From the NCBI GenBank assembly GCA_963748295.1, contig CAVVIH010000004.1:491239-555238 (forward strand): a DNA stretch of 64,000 nt, given 5' to 3'. Numbering within the stretch: position 1 is the stretch's first letter; the number at the start of each line of letters is the position of its first letter. Below, one piece after another: positions 47,915 through 57,598 of this stretch. This stretch comes from CAVVIH01 sp963748295. Lineage in GTDB: Bacteria > Acidobacteriota > Vicinamibacteria > Vicinamibacterales > 2-12-FULL-66-21. The position numbers were made by a program, and so were the translations under genes. The notes under the pieces were generated by a model, which made no database searches, had not been told where the DNA came from, and saw only the letters and a list, made by a program, of their open reading frames with translations.

Positions 47915-48846
47915 TCCCCGTTCATTATCCCGACGATCCGCCGCCGCGATGGAACCAGCCGGTGCTGGCGGTCGGGAACTTCGACGGCCTGCACCGCGGG
48001 CACATGAAGATCATCGACCGCGTGCGCCGCCGGGCAGGCGAGCGCGGCGGCACGCCGGCGGCGATGACGCTCGACCCGCATCCGCCGCGTGTGCTGAGGC
48101 CGGACAAGGCGCCGGCGCTGCTGATGACCAAGGCGCAGAAGCTCGAAGCGCTCGCCCGGGCCGGCATGCAGGGCATCGCCGTCGTCCGGTTCACCCGCGA
48201 GCTGTCGATGTGGGATCCCGAGACGTTCGTGCGCACGGTGCTCGTCGAGTGGCTGCACATCTCGGAAGTGTGGGTCGGTGCGAATTTTCTGTTCGGGCAC
48301 GACCGGGCGGGCACCTTCTCGGTGCTCCGGACCCTGGGCGCGCGGTATGGGTTCAGAGCGGAGAAGATCGATCCCGTCCGCTACAAGGACTTCGTCGTGA
48401 GCAGCACGCGGATCCGGCGGCTCGTGTCGGAGGGCCGCGTCGACGAAGCGGGCGCGCTGCTCGGCCATCATTACTTCATCGACGGCACCGTCACGCGCGG
48501 CGCCGGACGGGGACGCGAGATCGGATTTCCCACGGCGAACCTGGCGACGGAAAACGAGCTGCTGCCGCCGGCCGGCGTCTATGCGACGACGGCGACCGTG
48601 CTCGGCGTCGTGCATCCGGCGATCACGAACATCGGCATGCGTCCGACGTTCGGCGATGTCGATCGTCTGACGATCGAGACGCACATCTTCGACTTTACCG
48701 AGGATCTCTACGACAGCTCCATCCGGCTGGCGTTCGTGCAGCGCATGCGCGACGAGCGGGCGTTTCCCGATGTCGACGCGCTGCGCGCGCAGATCGAGGC
48801 CGACTGCCGCAGCGCGCGCAGGCTCTTCAGCCACATTTCGCTGTAG
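47908..48846 (+). CDS. ribF: Bifunctional riboflavin kinase/FAD synthetase
   Basis: The 312-residue protein starts at ATG 47908. The FAD synthetase half has VLAVGNFDGLHRGHMKIIDR, TLDPHPPRVLRPDKAP, SEVWVGANFLFGHDRAGTFS, and SSTRIRRLVSEGRVDEAGAL. The riboflavin kinase half has GHHYFIDGTVTRGAGRGREI, GFPTANLATENELLPPAGVY and ETHIFDFTEDLYDSSIRLAF. It converts riboflavin to FMN and FAD. It overlaps the upstream hydrolase by 7 nt. Confidence 0.95.
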   Translation: MLIPVHYPDDPPPRWNQPVLAVGNFDGLHRGHMKIIDRVRRRAGERGGTPAAMTLDPHPPRVLRPDKAPALLMTKAQKLEALARAGMQGIAVVRFTRELSMWDPETFVRTVLVEWLHISEVWVGANFLFGHDRAGTFSVLRTLGARYGFRAEKIDPVRYKDFVVSSTRIRRLVSEGRVDEAGALLGHHYFIDGTVTRGAGRGREIGFPTANLATENELLPPAGVYATTATVLGVVHPAITNIGMRPTFGDVDRLTIETHIFDFTEDLYDSSIRLAFVQRMRDERAFPDVDALRAQIEADCRSARRLFSHISL

Positions 48847-48855
48847 AATCGATCC

Positions 48856-49161
48856 ATGTCCCATTCGGCGAAGGGTGACGGGGCGAAGACCCTGCTGCTG
48901 CGGCTGTCCGTCCCGGCACAGGGCGGACTGCGCGCCGTGGCCACCGAATTCGCCACCCGCGTGGCGGCCCATCTGGGCAGCTTCGACGGCGCCGAGGCGG
49001 CCGGCATCGCGCTGGACGCCGCCGCGGAGCAGGTCGCCCCGGTGGGATCCGACGGCAACATCACCTTCGAGTTCACCGAGGATGACGGCGAGCTCCTGAT
49101 CCGGGCGCGCTGCGACGGCCGCTCGTCCGAAGCCCGCCATCCGCTGCCCGACGAGCCCTGA
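48856..49161 (+). CDS. Small conserved-looking protein of unknown function
   Basis: The 101-residue protein (KTLLLRLSVPAQGGLRAVAT, EFATRVAAHLG, DAAAEQVAPVGSDGNITFEF, EDDGELLIRARCDGRSSEA) has an alternating strand-helix-strand pattern faintly like the first half of an RsbW-type ATPase-fold anti-sigma kinase, but it lacks the N-box Asn. I do not recognise a family. It starts 9 nt after ribF and ends 32 nt before cysS, so it is probably in the same transcript. Coding GC bias agrees with its being real. Confidence 0.65.
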   Translation: MSHSAKGDGAKTLLLRLSVPAQGGLRAVATEFATRVAAHLGSFDGAEAAGIALDAAAEQVAPVGSDGNITFEFTEDDGELLIRARCDGRSSEARHPLPDEP

Positions 49162-49193
49162 GGTTCGCCCGAGCCACCGGCCTGCCAGCTCCG

Positions 49194-50622
<1,429 letters not shown>

Positions 50623-50623
50623 C

Positions 50624-51961
50624 ATGAAGACACCTGAGATCAAAACGACACTCCCGGGCCCGAAGGCCAAGGCGATCATCGAACGCGACAGCAAGTTCGT
50701 CTCGCCCTCCTATACGCGCGACTATCCGTTCGTCATCGCCCGCGGCGAAGGCGCGGTGGTCGAAGACGTGGACGGCAATCGATTCCTCGACTGCGCCGCC
50801 GGCATCGCCGTCAACTCGACCGGCGTCTCGCACCCGGAGGTGGTGAAAGCGATTACCGAGCAGGCGCAGAAGTTCATCCACATGTCGGGGACCGACTTCT
50901 ACTACGAGCCCCAGGTCAGGCTCGCCGAGGAGCTCGCGTCGATCGTGCCGATCGATGGAGAAGTGCGGACGTTCTTCGGCAACTCCGGAACGGAAGCGAC
51001 CGAGGCGGCGATCAAGCTGTCGCGCTACTACACGAAGCGGCAGGGCATCATCGCCTTTCTCGGCGCCTTCCACGGACGCTCGCTCGGATCGCTCTCGCTC
51101 ACGGCGAGCAAGGCGATTCAGCGCCGCGGCTTCATGCCGCTGATGCCGGGCGTCTACCACGCGCCATTTCCCGATCCCTATCGCGCGTCGAGCCCCGATG
51201 CGGCCGCCGCACAGAGCCTCTCGTTCATCGAAGATCAGATCCTGACGCACCTGATCTCCCCCGACGAGGTCGGCGCCATCGTCGTCGAGCCGATCCAGGG
51301 AGAGGGCGGTTACGTGGTGCCGCCGAAGGCCTTCCTGCAGGGGCTGCGCGAGCTGACGAAGAAGCACGGCATGCTGCTGGTCGTCGACGAGGTGCAGTCC
51401 GGGATGGGGCGGACCGGGAAGATGTTCGCGTCCGAGCACTTCGATCTGAAGGGGGACATCGTCACCGTCGCGAAGGGGATCGCGTCGGGTCTGCCGCTCG
51501 GCGTCACCTGCGCGCGGGCGGAGGTCATGTCGTGGCCGCCCGGGGCGCACGCGAGCACGTTCGGCGGCAACCCGGTGTCGTGCGCCGCGGCCAACGTCAC
51601 GATCCGGCTGCTGAAGGATCAGTTCGTCGCCAACGCGGCCAGCGTCGGCGCGCATCTGATGAATGGCATCCGCGCGCTGCAGAAGAAACATCCGCTCATC
51701 GGCGACGTCCGCGGCCTCGGCCTGATGATCGGCATCGAGCTCGTGCGCAACCCGCAGACCAAGGAGCGCGCGCCCGAGGAGCGGAACGCGCTGGTGCAGG
51801 CGATGTTCCGCCACGGCGTCCTCGTGCTCGGCGCCGGCAAGAATTCGCTGCGTCTCGCGCCGCCGCTCGTGCTGACGAAGGATCAGGCGGACAGCGTCCT
51901 CGCCGTCATGGACGAAGCGCTGACCGAAGTCGGCCGCACACCGGTCGCGACAGCGCAGTAG
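50624..51961 (+). CDS. Class III aminotransferase (acetylornithine/4-aminobutyrate type)
   Basis: The 445-residue PLP enzyme starts at ATG 50624, one base after the cysS stop. Motifs: DVDGNRFLDCAAGIAVNSTG, FFGNSGTEATEAAIKLSRYY, FLGAFHGRSLGSLSLTASK, VVEPIQGEGGYVVPP, LLVVDEVQSGMGRTGKMFAS, the PLP lysine in VTVAKGIASGLPLG, STFGGNPVSCAAANVTIRLL. It transfers an amino group from an omega-amine donor (ornithine, GABA or lysine derivative) to a 2-oxoacid. The sequence fits the 'acetyl ornithine aminotransferase family' annotation, but the donor cannot be fixed here. Confidence 0.88.
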   Translation: MKTPEIKTTLPGPKAKAIIERDSKFVSPSYTRDYPFVIARGEGAVVEDVDGNRFLDCAAGIAVNSTGVSHPEVVKAITEQAQKFIHMSGTDFYYEPQVRLAEELASIVPIDGEVRTFFGNSGTEATEAAIKLSRYYTKRQGIIAFLGAFHGRSLGSLSLTASKAIQRRGFMPLMPGVYHAPFPDPYRASSPDAAAAQSLSFIEDQILTHLISPDEVGAIVVEPIQGEGGYVVPPKAFLQGLRELTKKHGMLLVVDEVQSGMGRTGKMFASEHFDLKGDIVTVAKGIASGLPLGVTCARAEVMSWPPGAHASTFGGNPVSCAAANVTIRLLKDQFVANAASVGAHLMNGIRALQKKHPLIGDVRGLGLMIGIELVRNPQTKERAPEERNALVQAMFRHGVLVLGAGKNSLRLAPPLVLTKDQADSVLAVMDEALTEVGRTPVATAQ

Positions 51962-51966
51962 TCCGG

Positions 51967-52137
51967 GCATACGCCACGTGCGACGTGCACGTGCACGTGC
52001 GACTTGCCACGTGCTGACGTGCTCCGCTCTGTAAGGTGCGCCGGCATGCCGCACGTAGCACGTGACAAGTAATGCACGCAGCACGTGACAAGAAAGCACG
52101 TCGCACGTAGCACGTAGCACGTAGCACGTGACAAAGC
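51967..52137. repeat. Word-repeat array with AGCACGTGACAAG and CACGTAGCACGT words
   Basis: The first part (51967-52023) reads CACGTGCGACGTGCACGTGC and related words. The second part (about 52050-52137) reads GCACGTAGCACGTGACAAG three times with variations (TAATGCACGCAGCACGTGAC, CGTAGCACGTAGCACGTAGC). The halves are in opposite sense. The array ends 5 nt before the AAGGAG site of the downstream oxidase gene. Relatives of the same words are at 53372-53412 and 53820-53900. Confidence 0.85.
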
Positions 52138-52154
52138 GCTCAAGGAGTTCACAC

Positions 52155-53360
52155 GTGAGCACAACCCGGCGGGAGACGCTCGCGATGCTGGCGTCGTTGC
52201 TGAGCGGTTCCGCGATCGTGTCGGCGCGACAGACGGGTGCGGCTCCGGCGGTACGGCCGGCGGCCAAGCCGCAGTCGAAGCCTGTGTCGCCGAAGCTGGC
52301 GACGGTCGCGGACTTCGAGCCGCTGGCGAAACAGCGCATGTCGCACATGGCGTACCAGTACGTGTCCGGCGGCGCGGGCGACGAGCTGACGCTGCGCGAC
52401 AACATCGAGGCGTTCAATCGGCTCCGACTCCATCCGCGGGTTCTGGTCGATGTCTCTCAGCTCGATACCCGCATCACGATTCTCGGGCAGCAGCTCGAGT
52501 TCCCGGTCCTGATGGCGCCTACCGCATACCACCGGTTGGTCCATGCCGACGGCGAGCTGGCCACGGTTCGCGGCGCGGCGAAAGCCGGCGCGACGATGAT
52601 CGCGAGCTCGTTTGCGACGACGACGATCGAAGACATGTCTCGTGCGGCCGCGTCGCCGTTGTGGTTCCAGCTGTATTGCGTCCGCGATCGCGGGTTCACC
52701 AAGGATCTCGTGCAGCGTGCCGAGAACGCCGGATGCAAGGCGATCTTCGTCACCGTCGACAGCCCCGTCGTCGGCAGCCGTCACCGCGAGACGCGAGTCG
52801 GCTTCGCGCTGCCGTCTGGCCTGGATCGCGCGAATTACCGCGGTCTCGCCGGGACAGCCTCGACAGCGTCGCATCGCCCCAGCGAACGCGACATCTACAG
52901 CGTCGTCCTCGATCCGACGCTGACGTGGAAAGAGATTGAGTGGATTCGATCGTTCGCCCGTGTGCCAGTCGCGATCAAGGGCGTCCTCAGCCCGCTCGAT
53001 GCGGCGAAAGCCGTTTCGATGGGCGTCGCGGCGATCGCCGTATCGAACCACGGCGCCCGCAATCTGGACACCGTGCCGGCGACCATCGACGCGCTGCCGC
53101 GCATCGCGGATGCGGTGAAAGGGGAGTTGCCGCTGTTCGTGGACGGAGGAGTCCGGCGCGGCACCGACGTGCTGAAGGCTCTCGCGCTGGGCGCCTCGGC
53201 TGTGCTGGTCGGCCGGCCTTATCTCTACGGCCTCTCGGCGCAGGGCGCGGACGGCGTCGCCGCGGTCATGACGATGTTGAGGACCGAGCTCGAGATGGCG
53301 ATGGCGCTGACAGGACGGCGGACGTTGAAAGAGATCGACCGATCGGTATCGTGGACATAG
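52155..53360 (+). CDS. Tat-exported FMN-dependent alpha-hydroxy-acid oxidase
   Basis: The 401-residue protein starts at GTG 52155, 7 nt after AAGGAG. A twin-arginine signal (STTRRETLAMLASLLSGSAI) suggests export after folding. The TIM barrel has YQYVSGGAGDELTLRDNIEA, MAPTAYHRLVHADGELATV, WFQLYCVRDRGFT, the FMN Lys in VAIKGVLSPLDAAKA, the catalytic His/Arg in SNHGARNLDTVPATIDALP and FVDGGVRRGTDVLKALALGA. The family oxidises lactate, glycolate or mandelate. HGAR replaces the usual HGGR, which is still compatible. The preferred substrate is not evident. Confidence 0.88.
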   Translation: MSTTRRETLAMLASLLSGSAIVSARQTGAAPAVRPAAKPQSKPVSPKLATVADFEPLAKQRMSHMAYQYVSGGAGDELTLRDNIEAFNRLRLHPRVLVDVSQLDTRITILGQQLEFPVLMAPTAYHRLVHADGELATVRGAAKAGATMIASSFATTTIEDMSRAAASPLWFQLYCVRDRGFTKDLVQRAENAGCKAIFVTVDSPVVGSRHRETRVGFALPSGLDRANYRGLAGTASTASHRPSERDIYSVVLDPTLTWKEIEWIRSFARVPVAIKGVLSPLDAAKAVSMGVAAIAVSNHGARNLDTVPATIDALPRIADAVKGELPLFVDGGVRRGTDVLKALALGASAVLVGRPYLYGLSAQGADGVAAVMTMLRTELEMAMALTGRRTLKEIDRSVSWT

Positions 53361-53371
53361 ACTTCCGCGTC

Positions 53372-53412
53372 CACGTGCGAAGTGCTGACGTGCGACGTGC
53401 TTGCTTCTCACG
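53372..53412. repeat. Short ACGTGC word cluster upstream of yraN
   Basis: The sequence CACGTGCGAAGTGCTGACGT then GCGACGTGCTTGCTTC repeats the ACGTGC words seen at 51.97 kb, in the orientation opposite to the cluster at 53820-53900. Together they bracket yraN. Confidence 0.65.
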
Positions 53413-53466
53413 GCGAAGTGCCCGGCGCGCTCGCGCGCGGCACACGCGTTGCACCGGGTACACGGC

Positions 53467-53956
53467 GTGACGCTCGCTAATCAGCAGCTCGGAAGAATCG
53501 GCGAAGACATGGCTGTCCAGGAGCTCGAGCGCCTCGGGTACGCAATTCTTGCGAGGCGCTATCGCACGCGATGCGGCGAAATCGACATCGTGGCGGAACA
53601 CCAGGGAACGCTGGTGTTCGTCGAGGTCAAGGCGCGCGCGACGGCGGAGTTCGGCACGGCGCGCTGCGGCGGTGACCGCCACAAGCAGCTCAAGCTCGGC
53701 CATGGCCGCGGACTACCTCGCACGAGCGCGGGTCAGCAGTCGCCCCTGCCGGTTCGATGTCGTCGCGATCGATGATTGCGACAACGCGCCACGCATCGTC
53801 GTCTATCCGAATGCGCTTCGACGCACATCGCACCTAGAACGTGACAAGCTGCACGTGCACCTAGCACGTGACAAGCCGCACGTCGCACGTCGCACGTGTT
53901 TCATGTCTACATTTCGATCCGTCTGCGCAGCTCGTCGACGCTTGAATCGCCCGTGA
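53467..53956 (+). CDS. YraN/UPF0102 family protein, frameshifted, with repeat-derived tail
   Basis: From GTG 53467: LANQQLGRIGEDMAVQELER, LGYAILARRYRTRCGEIDIV, AEHQGTLVFVEVKARATAEF. The GEIDIV and VEVKAR motifs are the D...ExK core of this PD-(D/E)XK family. Between about 53660 and 53704 the reading frame changes more than once; the later part AMAADYLARARVSSRPCRFD, VVAIDD restores the family sequence to IVVYPNA. Past that, the frame runs through the CACGTGACAAG repeats to a stop at 53956, so the last 40 or so residues are probably not native. The function of UPF0102 is unknown. Confidence 0.75.
53820..53900. repeat. CACGTGACAAG word cluster at the end of yraN
   Basis: The words include AGAACGTGACAAGCTGCACG, TGCACCTAGCACGTGACAAG and GCACGTCGCACGTCGCACGT. 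It matches the second half of the array at 51.97-52.14 kb and lies in the gap between convergent yraN and the HAD gene. Confidence 0.8.
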
Positions 53957-54520
53957 AGTGCAGCGTCTGGATTCCGAGGGCGCCGGCCGCATCGAGATTC
54001 TCGACGCGGTCGTCGACGAACAGCGCGGCCTCGGCCGGGACGTTCAGCCTCTCCAGACAAATCCGGTAGATGGCCGGATCCGGTTTCGCGCAGCCGACTT
54101 CGGTACGACACGACGATCACGTCGAAGAACTCTCCGAGGGATCGTTCGCGTTGCAGGCGGCCCATGATCTCGGGGACGCCGTTGGACAGGATCGCGGTGC
54201 GTCCCCCGGCGGTCTTGAAGGCGCGCAGCGATCTCCCACACGTCGGGGCGATACACCGTCCAGGAATCGTAGTCAGCCGCGATCAGGTCGGCGACGATTG
54301 GGTCGAGGTCGTCTGGGGTGGGGTCGAGCCCCTGAAGGACGCGGCGCCAGTAGTCCGTGGCCGGCAGGCCGCTGTCGTAGGCGACACGGTGCGACCAGTA
54401 GCGCTTTTGAAACTCTTCGGCCGACAGGTTGACGAGCCGCGCCATGCGCGCGACGGCGTCGGCGGACTGCGGGTGCACGAGGACCTCGCCGAAATCGAGG
54501 ATGAGCGCTTCGATGGGCAT
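53907..54520 (-). CDS. HAD-superfamily phosphatase (YihX-like), two frameshifts
   Basis: The start MPIEALILDFGEVLVHPQSA holds HAD motif I (DFGEVL, the YihX-type variant). Then LVNLSAEEFQKRYWSHRVAY, DLIAADYDSWTVYRPDVWEI. Frame changes near 54222 and at the GTAC at 54103-54106 separate the rest: TAGGRTAILSNGVPEIMGRL (motif II), EVGCAKPDPAIYRICLERL (motif III Lys), ALFVDDRVENLDAAGALGIQ (motif IV). It ends at the TAG at 53907. Family members hydrolyse sugar phosphates. Both breaks are repaired by single bases. Confidence 0.82.
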
Positions 54521-54577
54521 CCGGAGATCTTACGCGCGCCACTGTCGCAGCGCAGAGGGCCAACGTCGCAGTCGTAG

Positions 54578-54597
54578 CGCAGACCTTCAGGTCTGCG
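54578..54597. repeat. Hairpin CGCAGACC-TTCA-GGTCTGCG
   Basis: A perfect 8-bp stem with a TTCA loop, preceded by GTCGTAG as in the 33.6 kb element. It sits between divergent genes and belongs to the same dispersed GTAGCGCAG hairpin family. Being at the 5' side of both genes, it is not a terminator. Confidence 0.75.
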
Positions 54598-54638
54598 TCT
54601 GCCTCGGCCGGACGGCCTCTCTCGACAGCCATGCGACA

Positions 54639-54974
54639 ATGATTCGCATGGACGCGGTGATTGCCATCGTGCCGCTCGCGGCGTTCGTGGCTCTCTGGTG
54701 GTTCGCGTTTCACAAAGCCTCGGGCGGCCGCGTGTGGAGCCCGCTGTGGATGGCCTTCAGCGCCACCACCGGGGCGATCATCTTCCTCGTCGCCGGCCTC
54801 ATCGGCTACACGCTCAACAAGCACGACCGGTTCGTCGCCGGTACGCCGTGGGCCGACGGCGTGATCTGGTGGCAGGTGTTCGTCGGTCTCGCGCTGGTGC
54901 CGCTCGCGGCGGTGCTGTGGCGCATCGGGCTGCGATCGCTCGGGCCCAGCTCGCGCGCCGAGTTGGGGCACTGA
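54639..54974 (+). CDS. Small membrane protein of unknown function
   Basis: The 111-residue protein (from ATG 54639, or 54648) has three hydrophobic helices: AVIAIVPLAAFVALWWFAF, AFSATTGAIIFLVAGLIGYT, and VIWWQVFVGLALVPLAAVLW, ending SLGPSSRAELGH. No motif beyond membrane helices. I do not recognise a family. The following gene begins 12 nt later with a strong ribosome-binding site, so the two are probably coexpressed. Confidence 0.65.
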   Translation: MIRMDAVIAIVPLAAFVALWWFAFHKASGGRVWSPLWMAFSATTGAIIFLVAGLIGYTLNKHDRFVAGTPWADGVIWWQVFVGLALVPLAAVLWRIGLRSLGPSSRAELGH

Positions 54975-54986
54975 GAGGAGGCCTGC

Positions 54987-55388
54987 TTGCAGACCGGCAG
55001 CGGAGGAGTGGGGGCCGTTTCCATCGGGATCAGCGAGAGTCTCGTTGGACTGGTAGTCCTGATCGCGCTCCTTTTCGGGCTGTGGAAGCTGGTGAAACTT
55101 GATCTGGGCGGCGTTTTCGAACTGAGCTCGACGAGGACCGATTGCGCGGGGACAGTTGGGGCCAGCGGTCAACCAATGGAGAGATGTATGCCCGTTGCGG
55201 CGATGACCGTGAAATGCAAATACTTCAAGGGCAGCCTTGCGACGTGGGAGACGCTATTCGGCGACGCGGCCGTGTTCGCCGGGAAGGTCGGCCGTGAGCG
55301 TCTGATCGGCATTTCGCATTCGCAGACCCACTACGAGGGTGTGGTCGCCGTCTGGTACTGGGACGAAGCCGGCAACGACGACGCGTAG
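54987..55388 (+). CDS. Hypothetical protein; membrane helix plus a separate soluble domain
   Basis: A TTG at 54987 follows AGAGGAGG by 5 nt and opens 133 codons. The first part has one membrane helix (SLVGLVVLIALLFGLWKLV). The second part (MTVKCKYFKGSLATWETLFG, DAAVFAGKVGRERLIGISHS, THYEGVVAVWYWDE) reads as a different, compact soluble domain. An internal ATG at 55188 has its own GGAGA site, so these may be two genes, with the second starting there. I do not recognise either part. A tRNA-Gly gene follows. Confidence 0.5.
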   Translation: MQTGSGGVGAVSIGISESLVGLVVLIALLFGLWKLVKLDLGGVFELSSTRTDCAGTVGASGQPMERCMPVAAMTVKCKYFKGSLATWETLFGDAAVFAGKVGRERLIGISHSQTHYEGVVAVWYWDEAGNDDA

Positions 55389-55504
55389 GCATCGGTGCAT
55401 CCGACGGCTGTGCTTCCTTGCCGCTCGGTCGGGGCGTGTGGTACGATAAAGGCTTCTGAGACAGCGGGGTGCGGCGCATTGGAGTGCCACGCCGTGTTGG
55501 GTGA

Positions 55505-55579
55505 GCGGGAATAACTCAGTGGTAGAGTGCGACCTTGCCAAGGTCGAAGTCGCGGGTTCGAATCCCGTTTCCCGCTCCA
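55505..55579 (+). tRNA. tRNA-Gly (anticodon GCC)
   Basis: The sequence begins GCGGGAATAACTCAGTGG and ends TTTCCCGCTCCA, with the acceptor stem GCGGGAA/TTCCCGC, a D-arm, an anticodon loop CTTGCCAAG with GCC, and a T-arm CGGGTTCGAATCCCG. The CCA is encoded. Length is 75 nt including CCA. Confidence 0.97.
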
Positions 55580-55803
55580 TTTATTAGATCGGCGGGGACC
55601 CCTGCACCCCGCCTGGCGCGCTTCGCTACGTGGGGCCCGACGCCCACTCCGCTCCGCGCGCTCACGTTCGTTACTCGCAGGGACAGTGGCACGTTTCACC
55701 GACTGCTGCGCTTCAAGTGATGAGTACTTTCACCGGCCATACGACACGCTGTTGTCGCCGCCATCTGACGCGGCCGGATTCCACGTACAATTCGATTCCG
55801 ACC

Positions 55804-55877
<74 letters not shown>

Positions 55878-55882
55878 AATTT

Positions 55883-57102
55883 TCAGGGTCCATTCCGGAG
55901 ACATGGGTAACGGTTTATGCCGGAGACATGGGTAACACTGTCGGGCCAAACGGGTTTGTCAATTGGCTCGAGCCGGCATGTCTCGTCGTCGAAGTATCCC
56001 AAGATCGTAGTGCATGAAGCTGACGAGCCAGAGGTGCTCGTCACCTGGCGGATACCAACCATCTGGCCGGCGAAGACGTGGCTGAGATTGACTGGCGCCG
56101 CTTGAAGCAGATGCGCCCGCAGTGGTGACGGTGGCCTTCCAGTCGTGGAACGGGTAGTCGAGGTCGGGCGAAGCCGAGATAGGGCCGCGGCGAAGGCGTG
56201 TAGAGCGTCGGCCGGACCTCATGGCGAGGGCCTGGTGCGGCCGCTCGTCTGTTGTAGCGGTCGATGAAGGCATCGAACTGGCCTGTTGCTGCAGGAAGTT
56301 TTCGGCAGTCGGCTTGGTCGCCTCGCGCTTCAGGGTGAGGTGCATGCGCTCGTGACGGCCGTTCTGTTCAGGGTGGCCGGGCTTGATGCGTTCGAGACCG
56401 AATGCCGAGCCGCAACCACCAGACGGAGAGCTTGATCAAGCCGAAGAGGGCATGCGGAGGCGAAGGGGACGCCATTATCGGTGCGGATCGCGCGCTGGCA
56501 GGCCGAATTCTTGAAACGCGCGTCGAACACCCTGAAGGCGTAAGCCTCCTACGTGGTGGACAGGGCCTCGCACGGCGAGCAGATACCGGCTCGCGAAGTC
56601 GGTGATGGTAAGCGGATAGCAATAGCGCCGGTCGGCGAGCATGAACTCGCCCTTGTAATCGGCACACCAAAGGGCGTTTGGCTCGTCGGCGGTCGACAGA
56701 GCAGTCCCGGTCGCCCGCGGCGCCGCGCCCTGCGGCGCTTGACCAGGCCGTGCCGGTCGAGGACCGCATGGACCGTGGAGATCGCGGGCCACCGCACATC
56801 CGGACAGCGCGGCCGGAGCCGTTCGCGGATCTTCGGCGCCCCCCAGTTCGGGATACTCGCGCTTGAGCCGAACAATCAGCTTCTCGATCGTCAGCGGCAG
56901 CTGGTTGGCGTGGCGATACGGGCCGGCGGCAGCGGTCGGTCAGCCCCTGGACCCCATAATCCTGGTAGCGCTCGAAGATCTTGTAGCCGGTCTTCCGCGA
57001 GATCCCGAACTCCTCGCAGAGCCGCGACATCGTCTCGCCGTCGAGCAGCCGGGCAATGAACTGAAGACGCTCGTCCACGACGTGACACTCCTTCCACGGC
57101 AT
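55883..57102 (-). pseudogene. IS481-family transposase, multiply frameshifted
   Basis: The ORF would start at ATG 57102 (MPWKECHVVDERLQFIARLL), with the helix-turn-helix segment FGISRKTGYKIFERYQDYGV. Further pieces, in changing frames, are PNWGAPKIRERLRPRCPDVR, NALWCADYKGEFMLADRRYC (first DDE Asp), IRTDNGVPFA (second Asp), MHLTLKREATKPTAENFLQQ, PHQALAMR, and the C-terminus WLVSFMHYDLG then DDETCRLEPIDKPVWPDSV, ending inside the terminal repeat. At least four frame changes occur, more than in neighbouring genes of the same length, so this copy is probably decayed even allowing for sequence errors. Confidence 0.88.
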
Positions 57103-57160
57103 GCCCCCTCCTCTGAGGGCCAAAAGTGTCACCCATGTCTCCGGAATGAAATGTCACCCT
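55886..57160 (-). mobile_element. IS481-type insertion sequence remnant next to tRNA-Cys
   Basis: Terminal inverted repeats are CATTCCGGAGACATGGGTAAC at 55891-55911 and its complement at 57128-57148 (one mismatch). A second internal copy of CCGGAGACATGGGTAACAC lies at 55920-55938. Exact outer ends and target duplication are not certain. It carries the single transposase pseudogene. Confidence 0.82.
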
Positions 57161-57180
57161 CTCTCAGGAAGGGCACAGTT

Positions 57181-57598
57181 TAAATTCGAACATTTTGTGC
57201 GCCGGTGGCACAAACGGACGCTTCGCAAATGGACCACAGTGGACTACAGACCGTGCGTCGGCGATGGGTTCGCATTCCGTAACCTCCTGATTGCGAAGCC
57301 GTTGGCTGTTCCCGCGTCGAAAACGGGAGGAGGTTTCGAGAACCTAGACCTTCAAGAGTGGGATGCGCCCCCGGCGTCTAGGGCAGTGACCCATCGGGCA
57401 TCGACGATGAACGCGTCGATCGCGCCGCGCTGACCCGCCGAAGTGACGTCATGGGCGCCGGCAGGCGAATGCCCATTCCCGGAGCAACATTCCCCGTTGC
57501 ATTCTCTTCGCCGCTACATCCTCCCGTCGATGTAGAGTCCCTCTGGATCCGCTCTTCAGCACAGATCGGCAGGGCTGGCTCCGCTTGATCGCAACACC
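57181..57598. other. Intergenic stretch of 418 bp with no gene recognised
   Basis: This segment is lower in GC than its surroundings and holds only short, unconvincing reading frames on both strands. It lies between the IS remnant and the kinase gene and may be leftover material from earlier insertions. I see no RNA gene or clear promoter in it. Confidence 0.6.

Noticed and set aside
53467..53956. Programmed frameshifting in yraN
   Set aside because: Several small frame changes occur within about 45 nt with no slippery site or structure, which fits base errors better.
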